This document shows positions 11,390 to 21,943 of a stretch of DNA of 64,000 bases, piece after piece. A program made the position numbers and the translations under genes. The notes below the pieces were generated by a model. That model saw nothing but the letters and a program-made list of their open reading frames with translations, was not told where the DNA came from and did not search any database. This DNA is from Syncephalis fuscata (taxonomy: Eukaryota; Zoopagomycota; Zoopagomycetes; Zoopagales; Piptocephalidaceae): assembly GCA_025786725.1 (NCBI GenBank), contig JAHLTZ010000049.1, forward strand, positions 1-64,000, in the 5' to 3' direction. Positions within the stretch are counted from its first letter, which is position 1; each line of letters starts with the position of its first letter.

Positions 11390-14300
11390 ATGGCGACCTA
11401 TGGCTCCTACAGTTCTCGGTCAGACCGGACAAAGTCTGACCAAGAGCTAGCACTGCATGTTAAGAAAATGACCTCACCCGATGAGACCTCGCCTAAACAA
11501 AAGCATGTCCGTGGTAAGTAGCAGTAGCAGTAGCAGTAATAACAGTCGTCAGTCTATAATGGTGTAGCTTTATGTCAATACAAACTCGCGCGATAAAGTA
11601 TTAATATTTTGTATTGAATATAGCCTGTATCGTCTATACATGGGACCATAAAACATCCAATCCCATCTGGTCGCAATTAAAAATCCAACCAATTCATGGC
11701 GATGAAGTTATGTGTTTCAAAGCGCTTATATCTGCGCATAAAATCATCCGCGGTGGCCATCCCAATGTAGGCTTAACATTAATAGTAACATCTGTACAGT
11801 TGTTAATATAAATAAACCGATAGACATTAAAAGAAGCGATGCGTGAGGCACCGTTCTTTGAAACACTTAGTCGTTCCGTATCTGGTGATGGTGTCCGAGG
11901 TAATTATCAAATAGGCGTGGCATTACTGTCAGCTATAAATACTAATATATAATGTACTATTTAGGCTATGGTACAATGATTCGCGCATATATCAAATTGA
12001 TTCTAGCCAAACTTGAATTTCATTCACTGCATAGAGATTTCAATGGCACATTTGATTATGAAGACTATATCAGTTTAAAGGGCACCGATAATCCTGATGA
12101 AGGATATGAAACAGTCATGGATCTCATGGTGCTACAGGATAAAGTCGATGCTTTCCAAAAGCTGGTATTTAGACATTTCCGTCCTTCATCCAACAATGAA
12201 TGTCGTATTGCAGCACTTGTACCAATGGTTGAGGAAAGCTACGGTATTTACAAGTTTGTTATGAGTATGCTGATTGCATTACATAAATGTAAGTGACCAT
12301 GGATAGTAAAATTGACTAAGAGCGATAGTAATACAGTCTATTTGCTAATATTAACTACTTGATTACAGTGACCAACTCGGAGGATGCATTGGCTCCATTA
12401 AGACAGCGATTTAATGCACAACATTATGCTCTACTTAAGTTCTATTATGAATGTTCAAATCTAAAATATCTGACTAGTCTAATCACTGTACCGAAATTGC
12501 CTAATGTAAGTTATCTACAGAACAGTATAATAAGCGATGCCAATATTTGTAATGATATTAGGATCCACCAAATCTATTTGATACACCCAATGCTGTTGTT
12601 CCTTATCGTCGACCAGCCACGCCACCACCACCACCACGACAGCCTTCACCGCCCACACCAGAAGTAGCAATTCGGGCTATTGTATCCGAGACTGAACCGA
12701 ATCCACGACCTGTAGTCGACTTCTGGAGTGAAGATCAACAAAAGATTGATGTAGTTGAACGACAATACACAATTCAGCAACAGAATCTACAGCAACAACA
12801 AATGCTATGGCAGCAGCAAATGATGCAACAGCGCTTGCAACAACAGCGCGAATTTGATGAACAACAGCGTTTACAAGCAGAACGTGAACGTCTAGCACAA
12901 GAACAGTTTGCCCGTGAACAGATGCAGCGTCAATCGCAAGGGCAGCTACTGATCTTGAACGAGAATGCTAACTATAAAAATCAACATGAACGCGATCAAA
13001 TGCTTTTAGAGCAATACAATACGGTAAGAGACCAGTATTTTATTAATTAGCAATATTGATTAACATTATTAATATACAACAAATATTTGTTAATAGAGAT
13101 TCGTGCTTGGAACAAGAATGAGTCAAATGAATCTTAATAATCAAGCACGGGATTCCAGTAAGGATTCGTTGATTAAATCACTCCAAGGTAGTGTGTTGAC
13201 ATGGATTGTGATAATTAAGCTTATTTTATTATTAGATCAACTTGCTTTATGGAAATCAAAATATGAACAGTTGGCTAAATTGTACCAACAATTACGCCAA
13301 GAGCATTTAGAACTATTGGGCAAGTACAAACAAGCACAGCAAAGGTTAAAGATGCGTCGGAAGCATTGGAAAAACTTGAAAAGATGCAACTGAGATTCGA
13401 GTAAGTACTATTAGATAAATAGCTATTTATTCTAACTAATGAATAATAATCGTTGTTATTAGAACAAGAATCTACAGCTTGCTGATATGATTCGTGAACG
13501 TGATCGTATTAAGGCAGATCTGGCCCGACAAAAGACGGTAAGTTGATGTAATCAATTAAAAGTGGTACTCATTATATTTATATTTATTAAACAGTCGCAA
13601 CAGGATGAACTTGATCGCTTGAAACGTGAATTGGCACAAAGCCAGGCACAGGCTGAAGAATTGGGCAAAGTAAGTTGGTTAAAAAAGTATAAATTATAGA
13701 TAATTAATTTATGATTCTGTATAGTCAAAGAGTGCCGAAGTAGGTGGCATGTTGGCCAGTTCAATGCTGAGAAAGAAGCATTGAACGATTAATATCAGAA
13801 AAGCAAAATGATATTAATAAATTGCTACGTGAATTGAAGAGCGTAAAGGAGATGTAGAGCGTATGGAGCAGGTACGTATTTACTATTATTAATCTCAATA
13901 TAAGCCAATGGTATAAATATGTGGTAATAGGCGAAGAATGAAGAAATTGCTATTCTACAAGCTGGTATGGATCAAGGTCTTTTGGCTTTGGCCGATCTAC
14001 AAAATGTACGTATTATATAGCATTTAATCGTCAATTACTTACTAATAGTATATTAACAACAACGATTACTTAGGCATCTTCGTCATCAGAAACTGATTTA
14101 CGAGCGGCCATGGAAAGACTCAAACTGGAACATGCTGATCGATTAAGCAAGATTCTAGGTAAGTAATGTGTATAATGAATAATAAGCAATCATTAATCAG
14201 TCTAATGATATTAGACAGTATTTTATTGGGATGTTTACAAAGGTTGATGAGTCGATCTTTGAACTTGAATCGCCGGCCCATCAAGGCAATCAAACAGCCA

Positions 14301-15439
14301 CACCCGAGTATATACTTACTATGGTAGAGAGTGTAAACGATGCCTCTACCGACTTTGCCATTGCTTGTACGCAGCATATTCAAGGACGTGGTGATCAGAC
14401 TGAGGTTATTGCTAGTGCCACAACATTTGCACAAATTATTGGACAATTACTACACAACGGCAAGGGAGTGACTCGACTGGCCGGTGATGGTAGTGTGGCC
14501 GAGAAGCTTATTGATTCTGCAAAAGGCACGGCCGAGTCAACTCAAAACTTCTTCCATAAGATTCTTTCTAGCAATATGAAAGGCATGCCACAATCAGCAC
14601 GAGTTGACTCGGTAGCTCATGCAAATGTTGAGGTCCAAGATCATTTTGGCCACCTTTAGCAGTCCTTACCGAATCGCTTATTCCCAAAGAGGCCAGCACG
14701 GTGACCGATATGAGTGGTGATGTAGCCACTATTGTTGAGGATCAAATGGTGGCAGCTGCTCGGGCCATCCAAGAAGCGGCCGATCGTATTGCCGCACTAC
14801 GTGATAAAACGCACGATCCGCTACTATCGGCCAGTGGATCGTAGTGTCCACGCGGCCATTCTCGATGCTGTTATGGCTATGATGAACGCCATTGCTAATC
14901 TAATTAAATGTGCCACGGATACACAACAGGAAATTGTTGCTCATGGACGCGGTAGCAGTACCAGTACCGAATTTTACAAAAAGATAATCGATGGACCGAA
15001 GGACTTATTTCGGCCGCTAAAGCAGTGGCCACTGCAACGAATACACTTGTCGAAGCGGCCGACGGTGTTATAACGGCACGCATGACTTTGAATACTTGAT
15101 TGTAGCATCGAATGAAGTGGCCGCCGCTACGGTTCAACTTGTGGCCGCAGCCCGTGTCAAATCGGTTGCCATGTCAAAGACGCAAGATAATCTGGAATTG
15201 GCCAGTAAAGCGGTGACCGATGCCGTAAGGCCCTTGTCAATGCAGTGCGCAGTATAATGAACCAAAAGTCGCAAGAGAAGGATATTGATCTCGAGAAGCT
15301 ATCGGCGTACGAATTAAAGAAGCGTGAACTCGAACTACAAGCGGATATTCTACGTCTCAAGCAAGAACTCGATACGCAACATCGTCGACTAGGCGAGATG
15401 CGTCGCTACAACTATCACGCTGAGGAAGGCGCCGAATAA
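11390..15439 (+). CDS. SLA2: Sla2/HIP1R-type endocytic adaptor (ANTH, coiled coil, I/LWEQ)
   Basis: Links clathrin-coated endocytic sites to actin. The N-terminal ANTH domain (from 11390 to about 12500) shows KHVRACIVYTWDHKTSNPIW and ALISAHKIIRGGHPN, which should bind phosphoinositide membranes. Next come a proline-rich stretch, a long Q/E/R-rich region and coiled coil (12750-14150), then an I/LWEQ (THATCH) actin-binding domain (14230-15300) with segments such as AVASNEV-like EYLIVASNEVAAATVQLVAA and RVKSVAMSKTQDNLELASKA, and a final coiled coil ending HAEEGAE. About nine short introns. At least seven single-base frame breaks lie near 13339, 13779, 13835, 14647, 14836, 15000, 15088 and 15228; most are explained by one base missing in a run. 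The conserved protein continues through them, so I call a CDS, but it could be a recent pseudogene. It is bracketed by inverted repeats. Confidence 0.9.
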
Positions 15440-15656
15440 TAAACTAAATGGAATATTCATTTTAACACTAACTGTATTGCAAATAATGATTTTTCTTGTT
15501 TGTCTATCCACTGACAAATATATGTTCTATGATAATGAGTGTGTTTTTGTGCAATTAGCTCTTAGTCTTTTTAATTGATATTTTGCTATACATTTGTTGT
15601 GTTGATGAGCATGTTCTATGATAACAAATCTATGATTATTTAATTATATTGTGATC

Positions 15657-16173
15657 TGATGGTCAATGGCTACATTTAATAATGTTCAGTCTATTGAACA
15701 TGGTGATGAGTGGTGAATGACACCAATTATCAAAAATACTCATCATTGTAGATTATTATCCAGTATGCATATATCCTCTATTCATACATATCATTACTAT
15801 TTTATATTTATTATTACATATCATTCTATTGTTGGAAATTTAACAAAGTTAACAAGTATATAAGCAATATAGTCATCGTGCAGTAGCTGTGCATATATGG
15901 CAGTGGTAGGAGTGGTAGATCACACTACTGCACCGACACTAAAAACTTATTCTGTGACTATAATAGCAGTGCTTTCTATACTATTACTACTGTATGTGTA
16001 CAGCAGAGTACGCAGTAACTGGTGACTACATGCCACCAAGGCCACTGTATGTTTTGTCTGCCATAGATTGCTACTGCAAATTGTTTTGACCTCAGTGTGT
16101 ACAGTCTCGACAGCAGCAAAACACACTATCACTGTTGAGATTGAAGGTTATTGTCAAATAACCTGCAATGACA
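15657..16173 (-). repeat. Right arm of inverted repeat flanking SLA2
   Basis: Reverse complement of 10422-10931 with few differences. The inner end is about 220 bases beyond the SLA2 stop; the outer end is directly interrupted by the fold-back element at 16172-16390, which explains why the 5' half of the repeat unit is absent on this side. Frames inside it are antisense or repeat-derived and are not annotated. Confidence 0.9.
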
Positions 16174-16390
16174 ATTTAGATAGTAGTTATTCAAAGTATT
16201 TTTTTGCTACTAATATTATTGCAATATTAATAGTATGCTTTATGGTAAAAAATAAAGTTATTTAACCACCAAAACTACTTATTATCATAGAACCTATTAA
16301 GTAAATTTATTTATTACCATAGGGATATCATTAATATTGCAATAACATTATTAGCAAAAAATACTTTGAATAAACTACTATCTAAATTGT
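16172..16390. mobile_element. Fold-back MITE-like element
   Basis: A 219-base near-perfect hairpin. The left arm begins CAATTTAGATAGTAG, continues TTATTCAAAGTATTTTT and GCTACTAATATTATTGC. The right arm, read in reverse complement, repeats the same order (CAATTTAGATAGTAGTTTA, TTCAAAGTATTTTTTGC, TAATAATGTTATTGC). Arms are about 75-80 bases with a roughly 60-base centre. There is no coding capacity. It sits exactly at the end of the right SLA2 repeat arm, so it probably inserted into that repeat. No clear target-site duplication was found by eye. Confidence 0.75.
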
Positions 16391-17349
16391 CGTGGCATGG
16401 TGCTTCTAAGTTGGCCCACACAAAATGTAACATGTTAGCGTGTTTAGAAAGGCAAAACGATGGCCTATTAGCCTGTATAAATAAATAAGACCTCTGCTCT
16501 ACTACTTAGTGTTTGCAATAAATAAGGGATATAGGCCAATATCAATCCTGCCTATCTGTATACAATAGGCGCATGGTTATTAGTTACTGCATTTGGTACT
16601 ATAGTTAGTTATAGTCAGTAATAGTACTATGTAAATACATAGTCTCTATTACAGCCGTCATTGAGAAATGGGCAAGGGGCTTGAATATACCATATGCTTC
16701 TAGTGTGGTAAAGGCCACTTAGTGATGGCCATGGCTGAAAACATAGCTTAATGATCTACATATACGCTGTCAAGGCCACGCACTATACACAGTAACGACA
16801 GCCACAGTTATTACACAGAGAGTAGCTATCGCTGTTAGTGGCTAGGCAGCCTTATCGCATGTACTACTCGCCTTGAAATAGATACCGCGTGTAGTCACAG
16901 CAGTTATTCTTGTACACACACACATACACATGCTGTGTGCCATCCAGTTTTTTATATCCTTCCAGGGATGCATGGAATAGTAGCAAGATTGATAATTATC
17001 GTTTGGCCCTGTTACTGCCACGACACTTCATAGAACCTTACTCACCTTTCACTTTTATCTTCTATTGCCCACTTCCTCTTTACTAGCCTAAACCAACCAC
17101 CTTTCTATCAATCCACTCGCTCGTTTATCTACGTTAATTTGTCTTTAATCTCTTATAAAACTTCACATCAATTGATAGAACGAATCAGGCTAGAATCGTA
17201 AACAATAACAGCTCCGCTTCCACACCTTTACCATTATTGCAATAGCAAATATCACCGTAATTAATGAATCAATAGATGCCATTGTGTATGTTTCCCTGCA
17301 TCTACTTATTACTGAACAACTCAATTAATTTACTACATTAATTTGCAAC
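16391..17349. other. Intergenic region upstream of the F-box gene
   Basis: No coding frame. From about 17030 to 17150 the plus strand is strongly pyrimidine-rich (CTTTCACTTTTATCTTC, CCACTTCCTCTTTACT), resembling a fungal promoter and 5' leader for the next gene. The rest is moderately AT-rich with short CA repeats near 16915. Confidence 0.5.
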
Positions 17350-19163
17350 ATGAATCATCGTAAATCTCGTTTGGTGCATTGCCATCAAAAATAATGCTAC
17401 TTCATTTATTGCCATCGTTAAACACCATCACCGACTTAATTAATGTCGCTTGTTGCAGTCGAGAACTCTGGAATCTAATCATCCGTGATAGCTCGAGCGA
17501 AGAATGTGAGAGAACGACTTTCTATGGGAAGGTCGCTATCGTCGAGATTTCAAACCAGACTATGAGGAAAATAAAGCACTGGCTGTAAAACGACTGCTGT
17601 GCACACCGGAACAACTCGCCGCAGCGGCTAATGTCGACTTTGCAGCTTTAGAATCACCCACACGTGATCTGGCTTTACTCGGCCTGCCCGACCCGTTTGC
17701 ATCAAAGAACCGCGATAGTATGCGATCATTTTCCTCTTTGGCCGAAAGTGCCCGCAACGCTGTGCCCGATCCCGAAAGCTGGCTTCAGCTGTATCGGCGA
17801 CGAGCAATTCAAGGCGAGGCTTGGTGCGGTGGCGATCTACGTGGTCAATGGGCACCATCGGTATTTGGTGAATCGATTCAAGATGTGTTATACCTCGATA
17901 TGCGCGATGCCATCCACGAACAGCAAGGTCATATCGTACGTCGTGCCCTTGTACAACGTGTGGATGGCAAAGGTTTTCTATTGTTGGAATCGCGAGCTCC
18001 ACGCGACAATGAACCCATTCGACCCACAAGCCGTCGTGGTCTAACGACTTTACCACGATGCTGGCGCTGGACTAAAATACGCGATCTGCCGTGGAAAGGC
18101 TGGCAAGCTGGCGAAAACGTCAAGTTTGACTATCGCGGCAGTGTTGGCATTATTAACGAACAATATGCTGTGATAACAACTAGGTGCTTAAAACCTGGCT
18201 CATCAATTGATTGGACCTGGTGCCTACTTGCTTGGCGGATACGCGATGGCCGTCTATTACAGGCCACAACGCATCTAGCCGACCCGGCTCATCTCGAGCT
18301 TGATGGCCGTCTTTTATTGCACACAGAAAAGCAGCGTAACACCGAACCAGTCGCCGTTCTTCACGATTTGGAAACAATGTCACGCGACGCTTTAAAATCG
18401 ATGCCCTTACTGTGGTGCCCAGTAATCCAGAAATAGCAAGCTCGCCACTTGTCCGCTATAAGCCGCCAGTCGAACGAGGGCCAGTACACACAACACGACG
18501 CATTTGCCATTTGCATCGTTGGCTCAGCCTTTGGCCACGTTGCACGACAAAAGCGTAGGTGTATTCGAGCACTGGTTTTCGGGCGCCTATTTCCACTGGC
18601 GTCTAGTTTCGAGTTGTGGCGAAATGGCTGTGCGCGAGATTGCATCTGGCAAATGCCGTGGCACTAAAAACGTCGTAGCACTTCGGTCCCACTGTGTGGA
18701 TGACACACTAACGTTAGTGGAGGGCCGATTTGAAGACGACGATGGCGGCAGCTACCTTGCTCTATTTCACTATCCAAGAAACGCTTTATATGGGAGCGTG
18801 TTGAAACAGGCACCAATATACCGCGTAAGTCTATCATACTACCATCTTATAACGTGGTGCTTCGTCAATTGACGGACACTATCGTCGCTATTGATCTGAA
18901 ACCGGCGAGGTAAGCCGCTGGATTCCAATTGAAGAAAACATGATGCAGCCAGCCTGTCGATTGCTGGGATCTTTATGCTTTGTTGGATTCTCTTGGCGCG
19001 AACAGCATGCCATCATTCTGGATGCTGCTACCGGCCAGATCTATTATCATCAGTTTCCTATTCCTACCGTGGCTCATGGGCCAAACTTTATTGCTATTCA
19101 AGGTCAACTTTGCTATTACTCTTATGCTGGGCTGTTAATGACCGAGCCCAATTGTCCTGTATA
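17350..19163 (+). CDS. F-box-like protein with C-terminal repeat region
   Basis: Probable substrate adaptor of an SCF ubiquitin ligase. The N-terminal F-box is seen as ALPSKIMLLHLLPSL, then DLINVACCSRELWNLI, then ENDFLWEGRYRRDF, the W..rDF ending being the F-box hallmark. A central region reads WLQLYRRRAIQGEAWCGGDL. The C-terminal 350 residues show repeated beta-rich segments (for example HWFSGAYFHWRLVSSCGE, RLLGSLCFVGFSWREQHA) that could form a propeller, but I cannot assign WD or Kelch repeats. The frame is broken at least five times (near 17370, 17510, 18400, 18530, 18790 and 18900), each repairable by one base. ATG at 17350 is the only upstream start. Substrate is unknown. Confidence 0.7.
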
Positions 19164-19636
19164 ACTTTTTTTACATTTTACTACTAGCTTCAGAAATGCT
19201 ATTTACTAAGACACTATACGATTTATTGCAATTCAAAGCACATACACATACAAATACCACACACACACAGATATATATTATATAAAGACTTCTTTTGACT
19301 AACCTTACAGTTATAAAATATAAAGATATTTACTTCACACTGGTGGCTACATGTTGCTGATGATTATGATTTTATGATAGTGTAATGAGATACTTACTTA
19401 TTTAAAGTGACTTTTTAAGCATAATACAGTGCCCAAGTTAATTTACGGCCGGGTATTTAATTGTAGGTTAATTCAATAGACGGCTTTTATTAGATTGGAA
19501 TAATATAATTCTAATTGCCATAAATAAATCATAACAAAGCCTGCTTTGTGTTTTATCAAGATAGTCCAATATTCAATAATCGTTGTGTATAATGTGTGTA
19601 TGTTGTGTAACTATATAAACCGGATAATAATATTCG
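19164..19636. other. Convergent intergenic region
   Basis: AT-rich, with (CA)n and (TA)n runs near 19240-19280. It provides 3' flanks for the F-box gene and the minus-strand membrane protein. Nothing else seen. Confidence 0.5.
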
Positions 19637-20622
19637 TTAAAATTCGTTAAGATCAATATGAAAAAAAGATTGCAACTGTGATGATGCAATAGTGTTATGG
19701 TTTGTTTGACCACTATGTGTAAGAGCCAGACCATTTCGAATATCTTTGGTATGGTTTACAAGTAGTACAGATGTAATGGCCCTAAATTAATATAAAGATA
19801 ACTAATTAGTTGCTTGCACTATTATATTAATAGCATATTGCTTACCAATCGGCAATCCACCACGTCTCAGAAGTGTTGCCAATAAATTTAAATGTCACAA
19901 TAAACAAACAAACAATATTGGAAAGAATGATAAGGCACATGGTTCGGACGCCATCCTCCGTCAATTGCTTCCATGCTTCAGAGCCAAATAGTCGATAATG
20001 GCGGTAAACAACATTGATAAAGGCAGCGGAAAATACAATGTTTAACGAAACATCTAGACCAAACTTTAGCCAAGGAAAGTAGACGGGCAGTATTGCGGAG
20101 CAGCCAGCAATAGGATCCATCGTAGCACTGCCTAGACGCCATACGACGTAGATGAGAAACGGCTGTGGCAGCATTAGAACAATGCCTGCAACGAGTAAAG
20201 TACGGCTGCGTTGATTGGCCAAAATGCTTTGTGCAACAGAGCAGTACTAACGGATAGCGTTGATACAACGAGACACAGAAATGCATACCAAACGCTTGTG
20301 TGGCAGGACGGCCATTGGGCAATGCGGTCATCAGGAATAGACACCCAAAGCTAATGCCCATGGCCGACTGGACGAAGCAGCACCAGGCCGGCACCAATGT
20401 AGGGCGGGCGTACAGCATCCGTAAAGCATGCCATGTATTGCGCAAGAATAGATAAAGCACACCGGTATTAATAAGAAGCTGAATAAAAATACCCTGTACA
20501 CGACTGCGCATCTCGGCTAGATCGTCGCCGGCCGCTTCAAAATACTGAATAGCATTGAACTTGCCTAAATGGCTGATTGGCACATTCTCCATAGCATAGG
20601 AGCCATTGCCAGCCTGCCACAT
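19637..20622 (-). CDS. Multi-pass membrane protein, paralogue of the gene at 36788
   Basis: Function unknown. About six or seven hydrophobic segments, among them LLINTGVLYLFLRNTW, LLVAGIVLMLPQPFLIYVVW and CLIILSNIVCLFIVTF. Two exons: the first ends within the tryptophan codon of ADW, the second (starting after TTTAG near 19786) encodes about 50 polar residues. The same intron position and phase occur in the paralogue at 36788-37863, with shared blocks STALLHKAF, IVLMLPQP versus ILLMLPQP, and FPWLKFGLD versus FPWIKFGMD. Two frame breaks near 20218 and 20250 are each resolved by restoring one T in a T run, judged against the intact paralogue. The chosen ATG at 20622 may be internal: the paralogue is about 30 residues longer at the N terminus. 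Confidence 0.75.
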
Positions 20623-21943
20623 TGCGGCAGCAAGTTCAATTAACAAGAAAAGAGCGACTTAGAAAATAGTACAACTATAAAGACCAAAAAGAAATAAAAG
20701 ACATGGAAATACTACAAAAACATGAGCGATAGAGTAGAGTTAAAGGGAAACTAATAAACAAACGTTGTTAGAAAGCAAGTATCCGGTACTAGAATCGATA
20801 AAAGATGGATCGTCAAATGATAGATAGATATATAGAAATATAAATATAAATCAGTATGTACCTGTCGCAGTTAATAAGGCATAACCGTAAAAAGTGCTTT
20901 TACAATTATTTTATTTCATTCATCCACATGATGTGTAATGTCAAGGCAAATAGTCGGGTTGTGTATGAAAATCGCTCGGCGTCATTGTATTGATGTTGCA
21001 CAATGGTGGTGATTGATAGACAATCGCGTGGCAAATGCAATACTGAATGACTACGATCGCTGATTGGTTCTTGCGACGATACTAGGCCTCTAGGTAAGCA
21101 AATACCTGTTCCTTCCTTATTGTTTCATTATAGAAAGCAGAGAAAGAAACAATGCTTGGCCAAGAGTAAAATAGTTTTGCATACCCATGAATGCCAAGCG
21201 ACTTGCAGGCTAGACTCTTACTAGTGCGTTAGAACAAGTAGCTGATAACTACTGCATGGCACAACAGAGTAACGTCACATATGTCCGTTGTTCATATTGC
21301 ATGGCTTGACGTAGATCACAACGTGACCTTTTAAATAATAAATAGATAATTTGTTATCGAAATATTTAGTATTGTGCGTTATCTAGTTATTTTTATATTT
21401 CAATATAAAAAACATCGTTGTGTTGTTTTTGATACATTATTCTGAGCATATAGAAAACTACTGTATAGCTAATTGCTTTTATTACTAGAATAAATAATGA
21501 CAACCTTTTCCGCATATTCTTTTGTGTGTTTTAGTATGTTTGTAATTGCATCTTTTATTACCAAGTACATTATAATGCGTAATACAATTAAATTTATTAA
21601 CGCCGTTTATTGTCTGTGTTATAACTCAAAATAGTAAAAATATGCTTCAAATAAAAATGAATAAAATAGTATCCAGTATAGTAAACATCATTACACTGAA
21701 TTACTATACAAAACAAATCATAAATCGTGATAAAGGTAATAAGTCGTAATAATGTAGGAAAAAAGAAATCGACAATACATTATCTTATCTTATTAACACT
21801 ACTCATTGTAAAATAGTTACTGAGTTGCTAATAACAATAATATAATCCTAATTAAAGAAAAGCAAGAAACAAAGAAACAAGTTGATTCCTAGCTGTAAAT
21901 AAGCCGGGAATGCATTGCTAAAATATTTAAGACGCTGGTGCAC
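20623..21943. other. Non-coding intergenic region
   Basis: About 1.3 kb lying upstream of the membrane-protein gene and downstream of the START gene. It is AT-rich apart from a slightly GC-richer portion at 20930-21330 with no conserved frame. No repeat copy was recognised. Confidence 0.5.

Noticed and set aside
14640-15240. Programmed ribosomal frameshifting in SLA2
   Set aside because: The breaks share no common slippery motif and differ in direction. Similar breaks occur in unrelated genes, so homopolymer errors fit better.
7388-15439. A firm claim that this is the mating-type locus
   Set aside because: HMG-box genes are numerous in many fungi. Adjacency to SLA2 is suggestive only, and no second idiomorph or other MAT marker is seen.
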